Origin: Sporocytophaga myxococcoides DSM 11118
GTDB taxonomy: Bacteria > Bacteroidota > Bacteroidia > Cytophagales > Cytophagaceae
Assembly (NCBI RefSeq): GCF_000426725.1
Contig: NZ_AUFX01000009.1
Coordinates: 248,001 to 312,000 of the forward strand
Length of the DNA stretch: 64,000 nucleotides
Direction: 5' to 3'
In this document: one piece after another, positions 27,273 to 36,548 of the stretch
Layout: every line of letters starts with the position of its first letter
How positions within the stretch are numbered: position 1 is the stretch's first letter
The notes under the pieces: generated by a model
What the model saw: only the letters and a program-made list of their open reading frames with translations
The model's database searches: none
What the model was told of the DNA's origin: nothing
Program-made: the position numbers and the translations under genes

Positions 27273-28883
27273 TTATTCTACAACAACCTTGGCAGAAGAA
27301 ATTAAGTCCTTGTCCAAATGTATCAAACGTACATAGTATATACCTTTCTTCTGACCTGATATATTTATTTCTTCATTAGCAGAAACATTTTCCTTCCAAT
27401 AAATTACTTGTCCTAAGGTATTTAACACCTCCATTGATATTCTCGTTTCAGATTCTAAATCAAGCTTAAAAACCCCAGCTGAGGGATTCGGATAAACTCT
27501 AATTTTCTGTTGAGATGGCTTTTGATTAAACAAAGATAAAACACAGCCTTCTTCAGCTGTTCCTGGTGTTGCATATACAGGAAGCTCTAAATAATCTCTA
27601 ACATAAACATCCGAATAAGACCAATTAGCTCCCATGTTATTATCTTTATCTGCGTCACAGAATTTTAAAGAAGGACCGGTTCCATCTGCCTGCACAGGCC
27701 AAGGAAAGCTAAATGAATATTCCACCTGATCAACAACCATATCTGCAGAGTTTCTTAATATAATTTTTTCACCACTATTATTAAGACTTCCTGTTGTCCA
27801 CTGATAAGTATTAGATAAATTAAAAAAAGAATTGAAGTAAGTTTGATTTGCACAAATCACAATATATTGGTGAGGTCCTATCACTACAGAAGGAAATACA
27901 AAATCAATTCCATCCGAAAAGTAATAACCACCAATATTTATAGCTTCAGGACCATTATTATAAAGTTCTATAAACTCCAGAGTGTCTGTACCAGGGTTAT
28001 TATACATAATTTCAGAAATAACCAGCGGAGCCTTAGTATTATTAAAAACAAAACTAAAGGATTGAGATATAAATTTATTCCCTATCTCATCAGAAATATT
28101 ACTGATATTAATTGAATTCAAATTTCCAATTTCCAATGGTGCAGATAGTCCAAGTATTACTGTATCTCCAGAGCCCGAAAGAGTTGCGGATGTAATATTT
28201 AATCCTGAATAATTAGACAATACCTGTGCAGAAGAAGCATTCAAAGGCTCATTAAAAACTACTTTGATCGTATTATTCTGAGGCGCGTATATTCTATTTA
28301 CAACAGGAGGATAAGTATCCCCTGGTTCATTACATATAGAATTTCCATCACCTGGAGAAGCGTAAATAAGAGAGCCATCATCAAAGATCCCTCCTATATC
28401 ATTTGAAGCAGCCCAGTAATATCCAAAAGCATTATTGGAATTAACATTGCATAATACCAGTGAAGAACCCTCTCCATCTGCCCTGTCGTCCCAAGGCTCC
28501 TTATTATCATATTCAACAGAATCTGCAATGATGCCAGCAGGAGTCTTGATAACGATCTTTTCGCCACTATTACTTAAGCCACCACTATCCCACTGAAGAG
28601 GAGCTAAACCAAATGTCTGTTCAAAAAAAACTGCATACCTTGCTACAACAACATAATTACCTGGTTTAAGTGTATAGTCAGGAAACACATAATTAAATCC
28701 GCTGGTTACTTTATAACCTGACAAATTCAATGATTGATTGCCCTTATTATATAATTCAATAAACTCCAGAGTATCATTACCAGGTTGATTATAGAGTATT
28801 TCTGTTATTACAAGATCAGACTGAGCGAATGCATTTACTGCAAACAACAAACAATAAATTTTAAATATTACTATCTTCTTCAT
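27273..28883 (-). CDS. Lamin-tail-domain T9SS secreted protein
   Basis: A 536-aa protein with a signal peptide (cleavage after AFAQ). Two lamin-tail domains: residues about 22-140 (SDLVITEILYNQPGNDTLEF) and about 285-400 (LVISEIMYNNPGTDTLEF), each with the EFIELYN and NSGEKI blocks. Between them is an Ig-like segment of the SbsA/CARDB type (YPPVVNRIYAPQNNTIKVVF). The C-terminus is a type A T9SS sorting domain (RVYPNPSAGVFKLDLES, GQKKGIYYVRLIHLD, ending AKVVVE). It is exported by T9SS; lamin-tail domains are typically ligand-binding modules on such proteins (family knowledge). The gene lies 27 nt downstream of 28911-29456. Confidence 0.92.
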   Translation of the reverse strand: MKKIVIFKIYCLLFAVNAFAQSDLVITEILYNQPGNDTLEFIELYNKGNQSLNLSGYKVTSGFNYVFPDYTLKPGNYVVVARYAVFFEQTFGLAPLQWDSGGLSNSGEKIVIKTPAGIIADSVEYDNKEPWDDRADGEGSSLVLCNVNSNNAFGYYWAASNDIGGIFDDGSLIYASPGDGNSICNEPGDTYPPVVNRIYAPQNNTIKVVFNEPLNASSAQVLSNYSGLNITSATLSGSGDTVILGLSAPLEIGNLNSINISNISDEIGNKFISQSFSFVFNNTKAPLVISEIMYNNPGTDTLEFIELYNNGPEAINIGGYYFSDGIDFVFPSVVIGPHQYIVICANQTYFNSFFNLSNTYQWTTGSLNNSGEKIILRNSADMVVDQVEYSFSFPWPVQADGTGPSLKFCDADKDNNMGANWSYSDVYVRDYLELPVYATPGTAEEGCVLSLFNQKPSQQKIRVYPNPSAGVFKLDLESETRISMEVLNTLGQVIYWKENVSANEEINISGQKKGIYYVRLIHLDKDLISSAKVVVE

Positions 28884-28910
28884 ATTAATACATTAATGGC
28901 TATTATCACA

Positions 28911-29456
28911 TTAAAATGATATACCTAACTTTATTACTATTAAATTTTTATATGGAGATTCATCACGATGTGTCAGGTCTACAAGACCTAACAAATAACT
29001 GTCAACTTTTGATGTTATCGGCTGCTTATACCCTAAGCCCGAGAAGAAGTTTGTAATATAAACTCTACGGTATTCAAAGTTAAGATCATTCCTATATGGG
29101 ACATTACAATAAAGATACTCCAAATGCAGAAAGAAATTTTTCAAGAAATAAACTCTTGTAAAGATATTGGTTCCAAATGCACTGTTATTTTCAGAATCAT
29201 CATTTCTGAAGTAATAAAGATAGTTAAGGCCAACTCCTGCGTCAACCCTGTTATTTAGGCTATAAAAAATCACAGGAGCTACATCAATATGCTTCAATTG
29301 AAGATGATAATTAAATCCAAACTTTATATGCCCTCTCTGTCCTTTATTAAAAGAGGCAGCTGAATCATTCTGCCCAATAGCACTCTCTATAAATGAAATA
29401 GAAAGCAACAAAATCACAAGAATATTTTTCAGATTATTAGTCAGACGATAAGCCAT
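28911..29456 (-). CDS. Predicted outer-membrane beta-barrel protein, 181 aa
   Basis: Signal peptide (VILLLSISFIESAIGQ), then alternating strands such as HIKFGFNYHLQLKHIDVAPVIF, YYFRNDDSENNSAFGTNIFTR and NFFSGLGYKQPITS, ending NLIVIKLGISF, compatible with a small barrel whose last strand closes on phenylalanine. It is the first gene of a likely two-gene unit with the lamin-tail protein. No named family recognised. Confidence 0.7.
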   Translation of the reverse strand: MAYRLTNNLKNILVILLLSISFIESAIGQNDSAASFNKGQRGHIKFGFNYHLQLKHIDVAPVIFYSLNNRVDAGVGLNYLYYFRNDDSENNSAFGTNIFTRVYFLKNFFLHLEYLYCNVPYRNDLNFEYRRVYITNFFSGLGYKQPITSKVDSYLLGLVDLTHRDESPYKNLIVIKLGISF

Positions 29457-29657
29457 ATTTTAAATAGGGAAATTAAATCCTTAATACAAATTACCTGTAT
29501 TGATTGTTAAGTTTAAGTTAAGCTTATGACAAATATTTGTTATTAAAATGAAGCTTCAATTTAAAAAAATAAGCTATATTTAAAAAATAATTATAAATCA
29601 CCTAAGATTTATTACATTTTTATTATTTCACTATTTATAGAGATAAAAAAAATAATT

Positions 29658-30614
29658 ATGAATTACCGCATTACTTCTCTTTATACGCTAGTAATATTCT
29701 TACTTCTCACCAATTGCAATTCGAAAAAAGGATGTACAGACCCCCACTCTACAAGCTTTGATACAGAGGCAAAGATAGATGACGGTAGTTGCTCTTATCC
29801 ATCTACAGCAGGTAATATTTCAACTGTAAGAAAGTTAAAAAAAGATTTTGAGGAATTGTCTGGACTTAAATATGTTGATAAAAGATTATGGACAATAATT
29901 GACCCTGCTGGAGAAGACATGATCTATAGTATAAACCTTGTCACAGGAGAACCAAAAGAGACTATCAAAGTGCCTGGTATCAGCAGTATCAACTTTGAAG
30001 CGATTACTTCAAGTGATACGGATTTTTTTATTGGAGACATAGGAAACAATAAAGGCAACAGAAAAGATCTTGTTATTTATAAAGTTCCGATTCCTTCACC
30101 TATTACTATAGAAAATACATCTACAGCTGAAGAAATTAAATTTCACTATCCTGAGCAAAAAGATTTTAGGAGTAATACTTCTACAGATTTTGATGCTGAA
30201 GCGATATTTTACAAAAACGGATACATTTATCTTTTTACCAAAAATAATACAAATACAAAGACTAGTTTATACGAGATTCCTGCGACTCCTGGAAATCATG
30301 CAGCCCGCTTAAAAGGAATATTTGATGTACAGGGAAAAATAACGGATGCCGACATTAATCCAGATGGAACTAAAGTAGTTCTGATTGGCCATAATAAAGA
30401 CACAGAGCAAGTCTTCTGCTGGTTGTTAAAAGATTATAAAGGCACTGATTTCTTCACTGGAACCAAAACCTTATTACAAATAGGAGAATTAGATGAGATC
30501 GGACAAGCAGAAGGGGTAACATTCTATAACGACAAAAATGTCTTTATCTCAAACGAAAAAAATAATGGTGTGCCTGCCAACGTATATTTATTGGACATAA
30601 GTAAAATTCAATAA
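29658..30614 (+). CDS. Lipoprotein with putative beta-propeller-like domain
   Basis: A 318-aa protein with a lipoprotein signal (VIFLLLTNCNSKK, Cys near residue 20). The segment GCTDPHSTSFDTEAKIDDGSC is a Cys-bracketed repeat often seen at the N-terminus of Bacteroidetes surface proteins. The rest has repeated strand blocks (TSDTDFFIGDIGNNKGNRKDLVIY, LIGHNKDTEQVFCWLL, NVFISNEKNNGVPANVYLL), suggestive of an SdiA-regulated/esterase-like beta-propeller; this is weak inference. It stands alone on the plus strand. Confidence 0.7.
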   Translation: MNYRITSLYTLVIFLLLTNCNSKKGCTDPHSTSFDTEAKIDDGSCSYPSTAGNISTVRKLKKDFEELSGLKYVDKRLWTIIDPAGEDMIYSINLVTGEPKETIKVPGISSINFEAITSSDTDFFIGDIGNNKGNRKDLVIYKVPIPSPITIENTSTAEEIKFHYPEQKDFRSNTSTDFDAEAIFYKNGYIYLFTKNNTNTKTSLYEIPATPGNHAARLKGIFDVQGKITDADINPDGTKVVLIGHNKDTEQVFCWLLKDYKGTDFFTGTKTLLQIGELDEIGQAEGVTFYNDKNVFISNEKNNGVPANVYLLDISKIQ

Positions 30615-30934
30615 ATAAGCAGTTCCAATCAAAAAAATTATCAAGCCATTTTCTAGAGGTTATTTATTGCCTAATAAGTTCTTATAAATAATTATATAAC
30701 AGAAAAAAAAATTATGAGGCATGCTTCCCATTGGAAGTACTTATCACCAATGAGCTTCAGAAACATTTTATAGTAACCACCTTAACATCATACCTTATTA
30801 TAATCAATTAAGAGAATAAAAAAATGATAAAATAAGATCATGAAGCAGCGTTCTGTTACAAAATAAAGTCTTTACGTCAAATTTAAATATAATGGTGATT
30901 TAACCATTTATTCTTTTACATATTAGTACCGTCA
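30615..30934. other. Gene-free AT-rich intergenic region
   Basis: 320 nt of about 75% A+T between the lipoprotein gene and the adaptor-polymerase operon. It holds the promoter for that operon by position, but no convincing TTG/TAnnTTTG pair is seen. A minor inverted element (CTTCCCATTGGAAG) occurs near 30726. No RNA gene recognised. Confidence 0.5.
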
Positions 30935-32008
30935 ATGAAAAAGAAGTTTTTATATTTTGGGATTGGTATAACACTCCTCATCGGAGTTATTTATTGTCCT
31001 ATAAAATTTACATATATAGTATATTCTACAGGTAAAGTATTTCCTACACATGAGTGGATATTAGGCAGGACATACGATGGAAGGATAACAGAAACAATTA
31101 AAAACAATCAGCTAGGCCTCATCAGTTCCTATGCAGGAAAAGAGTTTCAGAGAGGAGATGTATTTGATTTTTACATTAATCCGGAAATCAACGACAAGCA
31201 ATTTGTTGAAAGAGGAGAAACCATAGGTGTTCTCAACTCAACAGAATTAATGCGTCAGATCAATCAGCTAAAAGGAGAAAGAGAAGTAGAAAAAGCTTTA
31301 TTAAAAGTGTATTCTACTGGTCAGAAAATCCAGACTATCAAAGAAGCAGAAACAAATTTAACTTTAGCTAAAGAGAGATATTCCATTCAGGACAAACTCA
31401 TATCAAGACAAACTGATCTATACAAAGATTCACTGATTTCTCCCCAGCAGTACGACATTGCGAAGAATGACTATGAATTAAGTAAAATTAATCTGGCACT
31501 CGCTGAAGCTCAGATAAAAACTTTATCCACTGGAGAGAAGCCTGAACAGATAAAGTTCATCATAGAAAAGATTGAAAATCTTTCGGGACAGATCGCAAGT
31601 CTTGAATCAAGAAAAGACGCCTTACATATTAAAGCTCCATTCTCCGGTCTCATCCAAAGAAAGAAAGGAGGACAATCAACGGTAGAGGTTCTTGCAAATA
31701 TTGTCGATACATCCTCCTATATTATAGTTACTCCAATAAAAATCAAAGAGTTTAAAAATCTATCCAAAGGTCAAAAATGTAAACTCAATTTATTTAATAC
31801 GGACTGTGAAATGGAAGCCACAATCTGTCATATAGATAATGCAATACAAATCATAGGTGGTAAACAAGCTATCTATGTTACCGCAAAAATTGACAAAAAA
31901 TGTCCGGGAGTATACCCTGGGATATTTGCCCAGACCAACATAGAATGTGGCGAACACACAATAATTGAATATTCTAAACTATTATTCCAAAGCTTGTTCT
32001 ACAGATGA
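30935..32008 (+). CDS. HlyD-like periplasmic adaptor of a polyP-polymerase operon
   Basis: A 357-aa protein with an N-terminal membrane segment (KKKFLYFGIGITLLIGVIYC) and no lipobox. It then has a long coiled coil (about 100-240: LKGEREVEKALLKV..., TLAKERYSIQDKLISRQTDLY), a lipoyl-like half (LHIKAPFSGLIQRKKGG) and a C-terminal beta domain. It fits the HlyD/EmrA membrane-fusion-protein family (family knowledge). The operon is unusual: no ABC or RND pump is present, and the next three genes are a VTC polyphosphate polymerase, a DUF4956 membrane protein and a TolC channel. Its stop overlaps the VTC start by 4 nt. It would bridge the inner membrane and TolC. Confidence 0.88.
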   Translation: MKKKFLYFGIGITLLIGVIYCPIKFTYIVYSTGKVFPTHEWILGRTYDGRITETIKNNQLGLISSYAGKEFQRGDVFDFYINPEINDKQFVERGETIGVLNSTELMRQINQLKGEREVEKALLKVYSTGQKIQTIKEAETNLTLAKERYSIQDKLISRQTDLYKDSLISPQQYDIAKNDYELSKINLALAEAQIKTLSTGEKPEQIKFIIEKIENLSGQIASLESRKDALHIKAPFSGLIQRKKGGQSTVEVLANIVDTSSYIIVTPIKIKEFKNLSKGQKCKLNLFNTDCEMEATICHIDNAIQIIGGKQAIYVTAKIDKKCPGVYPGIFAQTNIECGEHTIIEYSKLLFQSLFYR

Positions 32009-32787
32009 TGCTCCGTTATGAAAGGAAGTACTTTGTCCCTAATGATCGGTTAGATGAATTAAGGGCAAGGTTAATGCCATTTGTTAATCCGGATGTTCAT
32101 ACTAAGGTAGGAGAATCCGGGCTTAGCCAATATACAGTTCGAAGTATTTATTATGATACTCCATTCATGGAATATTATTATGAAAAAAAAGAAGGACTTG
32201 AATTCAGAAATAAGTTCAGAATAAGAGGCTATGACAATCAAAAAGAAGACAGCATTGTTTTTCTTGAAATAAAAAGAAAGCTTAGCAACAGAATAGGAAA
32301 GCATAGAGCAACCCTCAAATTCAGTGATCTTAAATCTCTTCTGACCACCGGCAATACAAGAGATTATATAAATGGACCGAAGCTTCCTAAAGCTTTGAAA
32401 GACGCGGATAAATTTCTATTTTATTATTACTCTAAATCATTAAAACCAGTAAACCTTGTGGTATATGACAGAGAGGCCTTTCATGGGAAGTTTGACGATG
32501 AGGTTAGAATTACTTTTGATAAAAACGTACGAACTTCAATTTATCCAACCATAGACGAATTATATTCAGAAGAAAGACTTAAGCTGATCACTCCAGGCTT
32601 CTTCGTGCTTGAAATAAAGTATTATAATATTATGCCTACATGGGCCAGATCTATTGTAGAAGAGTTTTCTCTGCAACTTGAAGCAATATCAAAATATTCT
32701 TCAGGTCTGGACATTCATCATACAACATATGGCAGGATGAGGTTTTCGCCAATATCACTATCAAGAAATCCATTTTATAGATTATAA
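32005..32787 (+). CDS. VTC-domain polyphosphate polymerase-like protein
   Basis: A 260-aa cytosolic protein of the VTC/triphosphate-tunnel fold. Tunnel residues match the family pattern: K8 (YERKY), R72 and R74 (FRIRGY), E88-x-K90-x-K92 (LEIKRK), R156 (YDREAF), R168 (EVRITFD), E203-x-K205 (LEIKYY) and K230 (SKYSSG). Yeast Vtc4 uses such residues to make polyphosphate from ATP (family knowledge). The catalytic set looks complete, so activity is likely, though the product is inferred. It overlaps HlyD by 4 nt, and the DUF4956 gene follows after 5 nt; VTC and DUF4956 genes are often paired in bacteria. Confidence 0.9.
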   Translation: MMLRYERKYFVPNDRLDELRARLMPFVNPDVHTKVGESGLSQYTVRSIYYDTPFMEYYYEKKEGLEFRNKFRIRGYDNQKEDSIVFLEIKRKLSNRIGKHRATLKFSDLKSLLTTGNTRDYINGPKLPKALKDADKFLFYYYSKSLKPVNLVVYDREAFHGKFDDEVRITFDKNVRTSIYPTIDELYSEERLKLITPGFFVLEIKYYNIMPTWARSIVEEFSLQLEAISKYSSGLDIHHTTYGRMRFSPISLSRNPFYRL

Positions 32788-32792
32788 AAATT

Positions 32793-33467
32793 ATGAATGA
32801 AGAATTACAGGATATTTTTTTCTATGCTTTAACGATAAAAGATGTAATAGGGAGATTATTAGTTGCGCTGTTTTGTGGCATAATGATCTCATTATTTTAC
32901 AGGATAACCTATAAGGGTTATAGTTATTCATCAACATTTGTCAACTCCATTATATTACTTACCATGATTACAACTATTGTAATTATGGTTATCGGCAATA
33001 ACCTTGCAGCAGCTTTTGGTCTCGTAGGCGCTATGTCTATAATTCGTTTCAGAACAGCTATCAAAGACACTATAGATATCATGTTTATATTTTTCTCGCT
33101 GGCAATAGGACTTGCGTGTGGAGTAGATTTTGTCTCTGTAGCTATTATAGGAACGATGGTAATCGGATCCATTTATTTCCTTATTGTAAAATTCAACTTA
33201 TCTGCTCCAAGAAAAAAAGATTTCTTATTACAACTTATAACAGTCGGACAAGAAAGCGATGGTAAGGAGTTAAATAAAATCATTTCAAAATATTGCAGAA
33301 AACATAAGGTTGTAAATGTAAAAGGATTGGGAGAAGATCGTTCTAACATGCTTGAAGTTTCCTATTACATTAAGTTAAAAGATGAAAACAGCGGACAAAA
33401 TTTCATAAAAGAAATTAAGGCTGTAGACGAAGTTAAACATGCCAATTTATTTTTCGACGAGGAATAG
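32793..33467 (+). CDS. DUF4956 membrane protein paired with the VTC polymerase
   Basis: A 224-aa protein with about four transmembrane segments (about 20-37, 50-68, 95-112, 113-133). The family signature is VIGNNLAAAFGLVGAMSIIR followed by FRTAIKDT (residues 67-93). The C-terminal half (about 140-224) is a soluble, cytosolic-type domain (FLLQLITVGQESDGKELNKI...). DUF4956 proteins commonly neighbour VTC-domain proteins (family knowledge). By analogy with the membrane ring of the yeast VTC complex it may be the inner-membrane channel for a growing polyphosphate chain; this is inference. It is 5 nt after the VTC gene and 3 nt before tolC. Confidence 0.9.
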   Translation: MNEELQDIFFYALTIKDVIGRLLVALFCGIMISLFYRITYKGYSYSSTFVNSIILLTMITTIVIMVIGNNLAAAFGLVGAMSIIRFRTAIKDTIDIMFIFFSLAIGLACGVDFVSVAIIGTMVIGSIYFLIVKFNLSAPRKKDFLLQLITVGQESDGKELNKIISKYCRKHKVVNVKGLGEDRSNMLEVSYYIKLKDENSGQNFIKEIKAVDEVKHANLFFDEE

Positions 33468-33470
33468 CAG

Positions 33471-34820
33471 ATGAATAGGAGAAAAAACGTTCGGATACAA
33501 TTATATATTTATATATGTCTTTTATATTTCATATCCGTATTGCCTACCAATGCTCAAGATAGAAACCAGACATGGACATTAGATCAATGTATTGAATATG
33601 CTTTAAAACACAACTTTACAATACAGCAAACGAATCTTCAGAGCGATAAAGCTGCTATCAACTTAAAATCTGCCAAAAACAACTATCTCCCAGAAATAGT
33701 AGGAAAAGGTAGAAATATATATAACTGGGGATTATTTGTTGATCCCGCGACCAATTTACTTACAACCCAAAGCAGTGAAATATATACAGGATCTGTTGAA
33801 GGAGAGCTAACGCTTTTTAACGGAGGTTATAATTATTACACATTAAAACAAAACAGAGATCTGTTGAATGCCACAATCTCTGACAATAAAAAAGTAAGTA
33901 ATGATATAACGCTCTCCATCATTGGAGCATTTTATCAGGTCTTGTTTGCACAGGAACAGATAAAAATAACCAATACCCAAAAAGATCAATCCCGAATTCA
34001 ATATGAATTGATAAAGGGTATGGTTGACAAAGGTGTACTCTCAAAAATTAATCATCAGGAAATTGAATCTGAAGTAGCACAAAGAGATGCAGCAATAACT
34101 ATTGCTAACAGCAACATGCAACGTAGCCAGCTTGCTTTAAAGCAGCTTCTGGCTTATACTGATGGCAATCTTGATCTGGCAAATGAAGATAAAAACTCAA
34201 TACCAGATTCCTTGCAAATTGAACCATACGAGGAAATTAAAGAAAAAGCATGCATCTTTTTACCTGAAATAAAAAGTGCACAATACAGACTGAATGCTCT
34301 TCAATATAGAAGCCAGGCAACTAACTCTCTTCGACTATTTAACTTCTCAGTATCAGGGGGAGTTATCACAAGAAGCTCAAATCTTGTTCAACTTGAGCAG
34401 AAGAAGCAATTCAAGCAAAACCTTACTGAATATGTTTCATTCAATCTTGCAGTACCTATATTCAGCAAATTTTTAAAGGTTAATGCATTATCACTATCTA
34501 AAATAGATATTGATATACAAAAAAAAGAACTCGACAAAGTTAACTTAGAAGTAGAACAAAAAATTCAGGCAGCTTACCTTGATCTTGTGACAGCACATAA
34601 TAACTTCAAGGCTTTGGACAAAAAAACAAAAGCATTTCAAGCCCAGTATAATTATGCTTCAAAATCTTATTCATCAGGTATCATAAATTATATAGAGTAT
34701 TATTATGCTGCGAATATGCTTGTTACTTCTCAACTAGAGCAATTGATTGCCGAATATGATTTTTATCTTAAAAGAAAAACTTTAGAATTTTATGAAGGCA
34801 AAGGTTATTGTCAGCGATAA
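33471..34820 (+). CDS. TolC-family outer-membrane channel of the polyP operon
   Basis: A 449-aa protein with a signal peptide (cleavage after TNAQ). It has the TolC pattern TWTLDQCIEYALKHNFTIQQ at the mature start and a second, internal-repeat half. Long coiled-coil helices lie at about 45-110, 165-230, 290-340 and 350-430, and it has KSYSSGIINYIEYYYA near the end. It is complete, unlike the tolC of the RND operon. It is the last gene of the adaptor / VTC / DUF4956 / tolC operon, 3 nt after DUF4956, which implies that the product of this operon crosses the outer membrane. Confidence 0.92.
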   Translation: MNRRKNVRIQLYIYICLLYFISVLPTNAQDRNQTWTLDQCIEYALKHNFTIQQTNLQSDKAAINLKSAKNNYLPEIVGKGRNIYNWGLFVDPATNLLTTQSSEIYTGSVEGELTLFNGGYNYYTLKQNRDLLNATISDNKKVSNDITLSIIGAFYQVLFAQEQIKITNTQKDQSRIQYELIKGMVDKGVLSKINHQEIESEVAQRDAAITIANSNMQRSQLALKQLLAYTDGNLDLANEDKNSIPDSLQIEPYEEIKEKACIFLPEIKSAQYRLNALQYRSQATNSLRLFNFSVSGGVITRSSNLVQLEQKKQFKQNLTEYVSFNLAVPIFSKFLKVNALSLSKIDIDIQKKELDKVNLEVEQKIQAAYLDLVTAHNNFKALDKKTKAFQAQYNYASKSYSSGIINYIEYYYAANMLVTSQLEQLIAEYDFYLKRKTLEFYEGKGYCQR

Positions 34821-34833
34821 TAAAATTGGAAAA

Positions 34834-36033
34834 TCAAATAACCTGAAGTAATTCCACTTTTGATTCCTCTGCTGCCCTTTTATACATAGCCATATACTGT
34901 TCTCCTATAAGATTCCAGTCATATTCCTTCAGAAGCTTTTCAGCAGCTTTTTGTGCATGTATCTGCACAGACTCTTTGCGCTCCATTAATTCTTCAATTT
35001 TGAGTGCAAGATCATCACTATTTCGAGATTGAAAAAACAAGCAATGCTCCTGCTCTTTAAACATTTCTGTCACACAGGGAAGATCAGAAGAAATGAGCGG
35101 TATACCTGCAGCAACAGGCTCAAGGACAGAATATGGTAAATACTCCAATTCACTGGGCATTACAAAGGCATTACAAATTTTAAACAATGTATTTCTTTGA
35201 ACATCATTTACCCAGTCCAGCACAACTATATTACTTCCAAGTTTTTTAGTTTTATCATCTATTTTTTTTAGATAACTATCCCATTTCAATTCCCAGCTTA
35301 CATTCCTTCTTCCCGCTAGAATAAACTTAACATTTCTTCCTTTCTTCATCAGTATCTTTGCGGCATCAAGAAAGTATTCTATCCCCTTTCCCTGAGCCCA
35401 TCTAGACATGCACAGCACAACAAGCTCAGCTCCTCTTACCTTTGCTTTTATTTTCTTTTTAAATACTGCATCTTCTTTTTCATAATCATCAAAACGAACA
35501 CCATTAGGTATAAAGCTTACAGCTTTATCATAAAAAACATTTCCATAAGCTATGCTAAGATTAATGTAAGATGAATAATTCAGGACATGAATCGTTTGTG
35601 CCTTTTCCAGCAACATTTCTTCGCAATTGATTGAAGAAACTGGATTCAGTCTTATACCCTTTTCAAATTTAGCAATGCCGTGTACACTGTATACTATTTT
35701 CTGTTCCGGCAATTCCTGAACAACCCGTGAAATAATTTTATCAATAATCCAGTGTGAATTAAAAACATGTATCAGATCATACTTTTCGGATTTTATTAAT
35801 TTCACACAGTTTGACACATATTGAGCAGGATAAGTAGCAATAAGCTTAGAAGCATTATTAGCATTACATCTGTAATGCTTTGCAGAAACCGATAAATATT
35901 TCGGGCTATAGCCAAGATGAAAGACATCCAAATCCAAGGTTTTCCGAAGTTCAGAAGTAAGACCATTTACCACTCTCCCTACTCCTCCCAAAACATGTTC
36001 ACCGAATTCCAAGGTTACAAATAAAATTTTCAT
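34834..36033 (-). CDS. Glycosyltransferase family 4 protein
   Basis: Start placed at ATG 36033 (MKILFVTLEFGEHVLGGVGR); the frame reaches an ATG at 36093 that would add 20 residues before this typical GT4 opening. 399 aa. The GT-B C-terminal domain shows SRWAQGKGIEYFLDAAKIL, NAFVMPSELEYLPYSVLEPVAAGIPLISSDLP (donor-binding E-x7-E type segment) and VRGAELVVLCMSRW. It is a retaining glycosyltransferase of unknown acceptor. Convergent with tolC (13-nt gap) and downstream of a methyltransferase on the same strand, so surface-glycan assembly is plausible. Confidence 0.9.
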   Translation of the reverse strand: MKILFVTLEFGEHVLGGVGRVVNGLTSELRKTLDLDVFHLGYSPKYLSVSAKHYRCNANNASKLIATYPAQYVSNCVKLIKSEKYDLIHVFNSHWIIDKIISRVVQELPEQKIVYSVHGIAKFEKGIRLNPVSSINCEEMLLEKAQTIHVLNYSSYINLSIAYGNVFYDKAVSFIPNGVRFDDYEKEDAVFKKKIKAKVRGAELVVLCMSRWAQGKGIEYFLDAAKILMKKGRNVKFILAGRRNVSWELKWDSYLKKIDDKTKKLGSNIVVLDWVNDVQRNTLFKICNAFVMPSELEYLPYSVLEPVAAGIPLISSDLPCVTEMFKEQEHCLFFQSRNSDDLALKIEELMERKESVQIHAQKAAEKLLKEYDWNLIGEQYMAMYKRAAEESKVELLQVI

Positions 36034-36223
36034 AGATACAATTATTAGGGATTCAAAGAAAATTAATGTTCCTTTTCCATGCAGAGTATACATAAAAGTA
36101 AACTCTAAGTATATATTATGTTAATGTTGTATGGAACAAATAATCGAGAAGGACTTGAATCCTTTCTGATTATATAAGAACAGTTTAAACTTGCGGTATT
36201 AACGATTTAAAAATTCTAGGAAT

Positions 36224-36291
36224 GAGCTTGATCAGAGTGGATACTCAAAATATGATATGCGGTATTTCAGGTGCTTCCACTCTGATAGCTC
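36224..36291. other. Long inverted repeat upstream of glycosyltransferase
   Basis: GAGCTTGATCAGAGTGGA (36224-36241) pairs with TCCACTCTGATAGCTC (36276-36291): 11 bp perfect plus a 5-bp outer stem with a small bulge, loop 34 nt. It sits in the 281-nt gap between the small ORF (stop 36315) and the glycosyltransferase start (36033). It could be a terminator-like, leader or sRNA structure. Confidence 0.5.
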
Positions 36292-36314
36292 AAACACTAC
36301 TTCCTCACACTAAA

Positions 36315-36548
36315 CTAAAGATTGTTTTGGGAACAGCATCCAACTTTCTTGGATATTGAGGTCACTTCCCTATTCTTATTATTTGAATTATTTTTCATGA
36401 CAATTTCAAGCCCTTTTTCCGTGAGGCCTTCCATAGCCATTCTATTTTGTTTTATCAGATACAGTCTATTCACTATTATTAATCCTGCCACGAAAGAAAT
36501 TGGAGATTCTGCTGAATCAATGAAAAGAAAGTATAAAAAACTACTCAT
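36315..36548 (-). CDS. Possible small protein coupled to the methyltransferase, 77 aa
   Basis: ATG at 36548 lies inside the last codons of the upstream methyltransferase (stop at 36543-36541), an 8-nt overlap typical of translational coupling. The product starts MSSFLYFLFIDSAESPISFV with a hydrophobic first half (about 3-30) and has a charged, Asn-rich second half (LTEKGLEIVMKNNSNNKNREV). No family recognised. It may be real or chance. Confidence 0.4.
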   Translation of the reverse strand: MSSFLYFLFIDSAESPISFVAGLIIVNRLYLIKQNRMAMEGLTEKGLEIVMKNNSNNKNREVTSISKKVGCCSQNNL

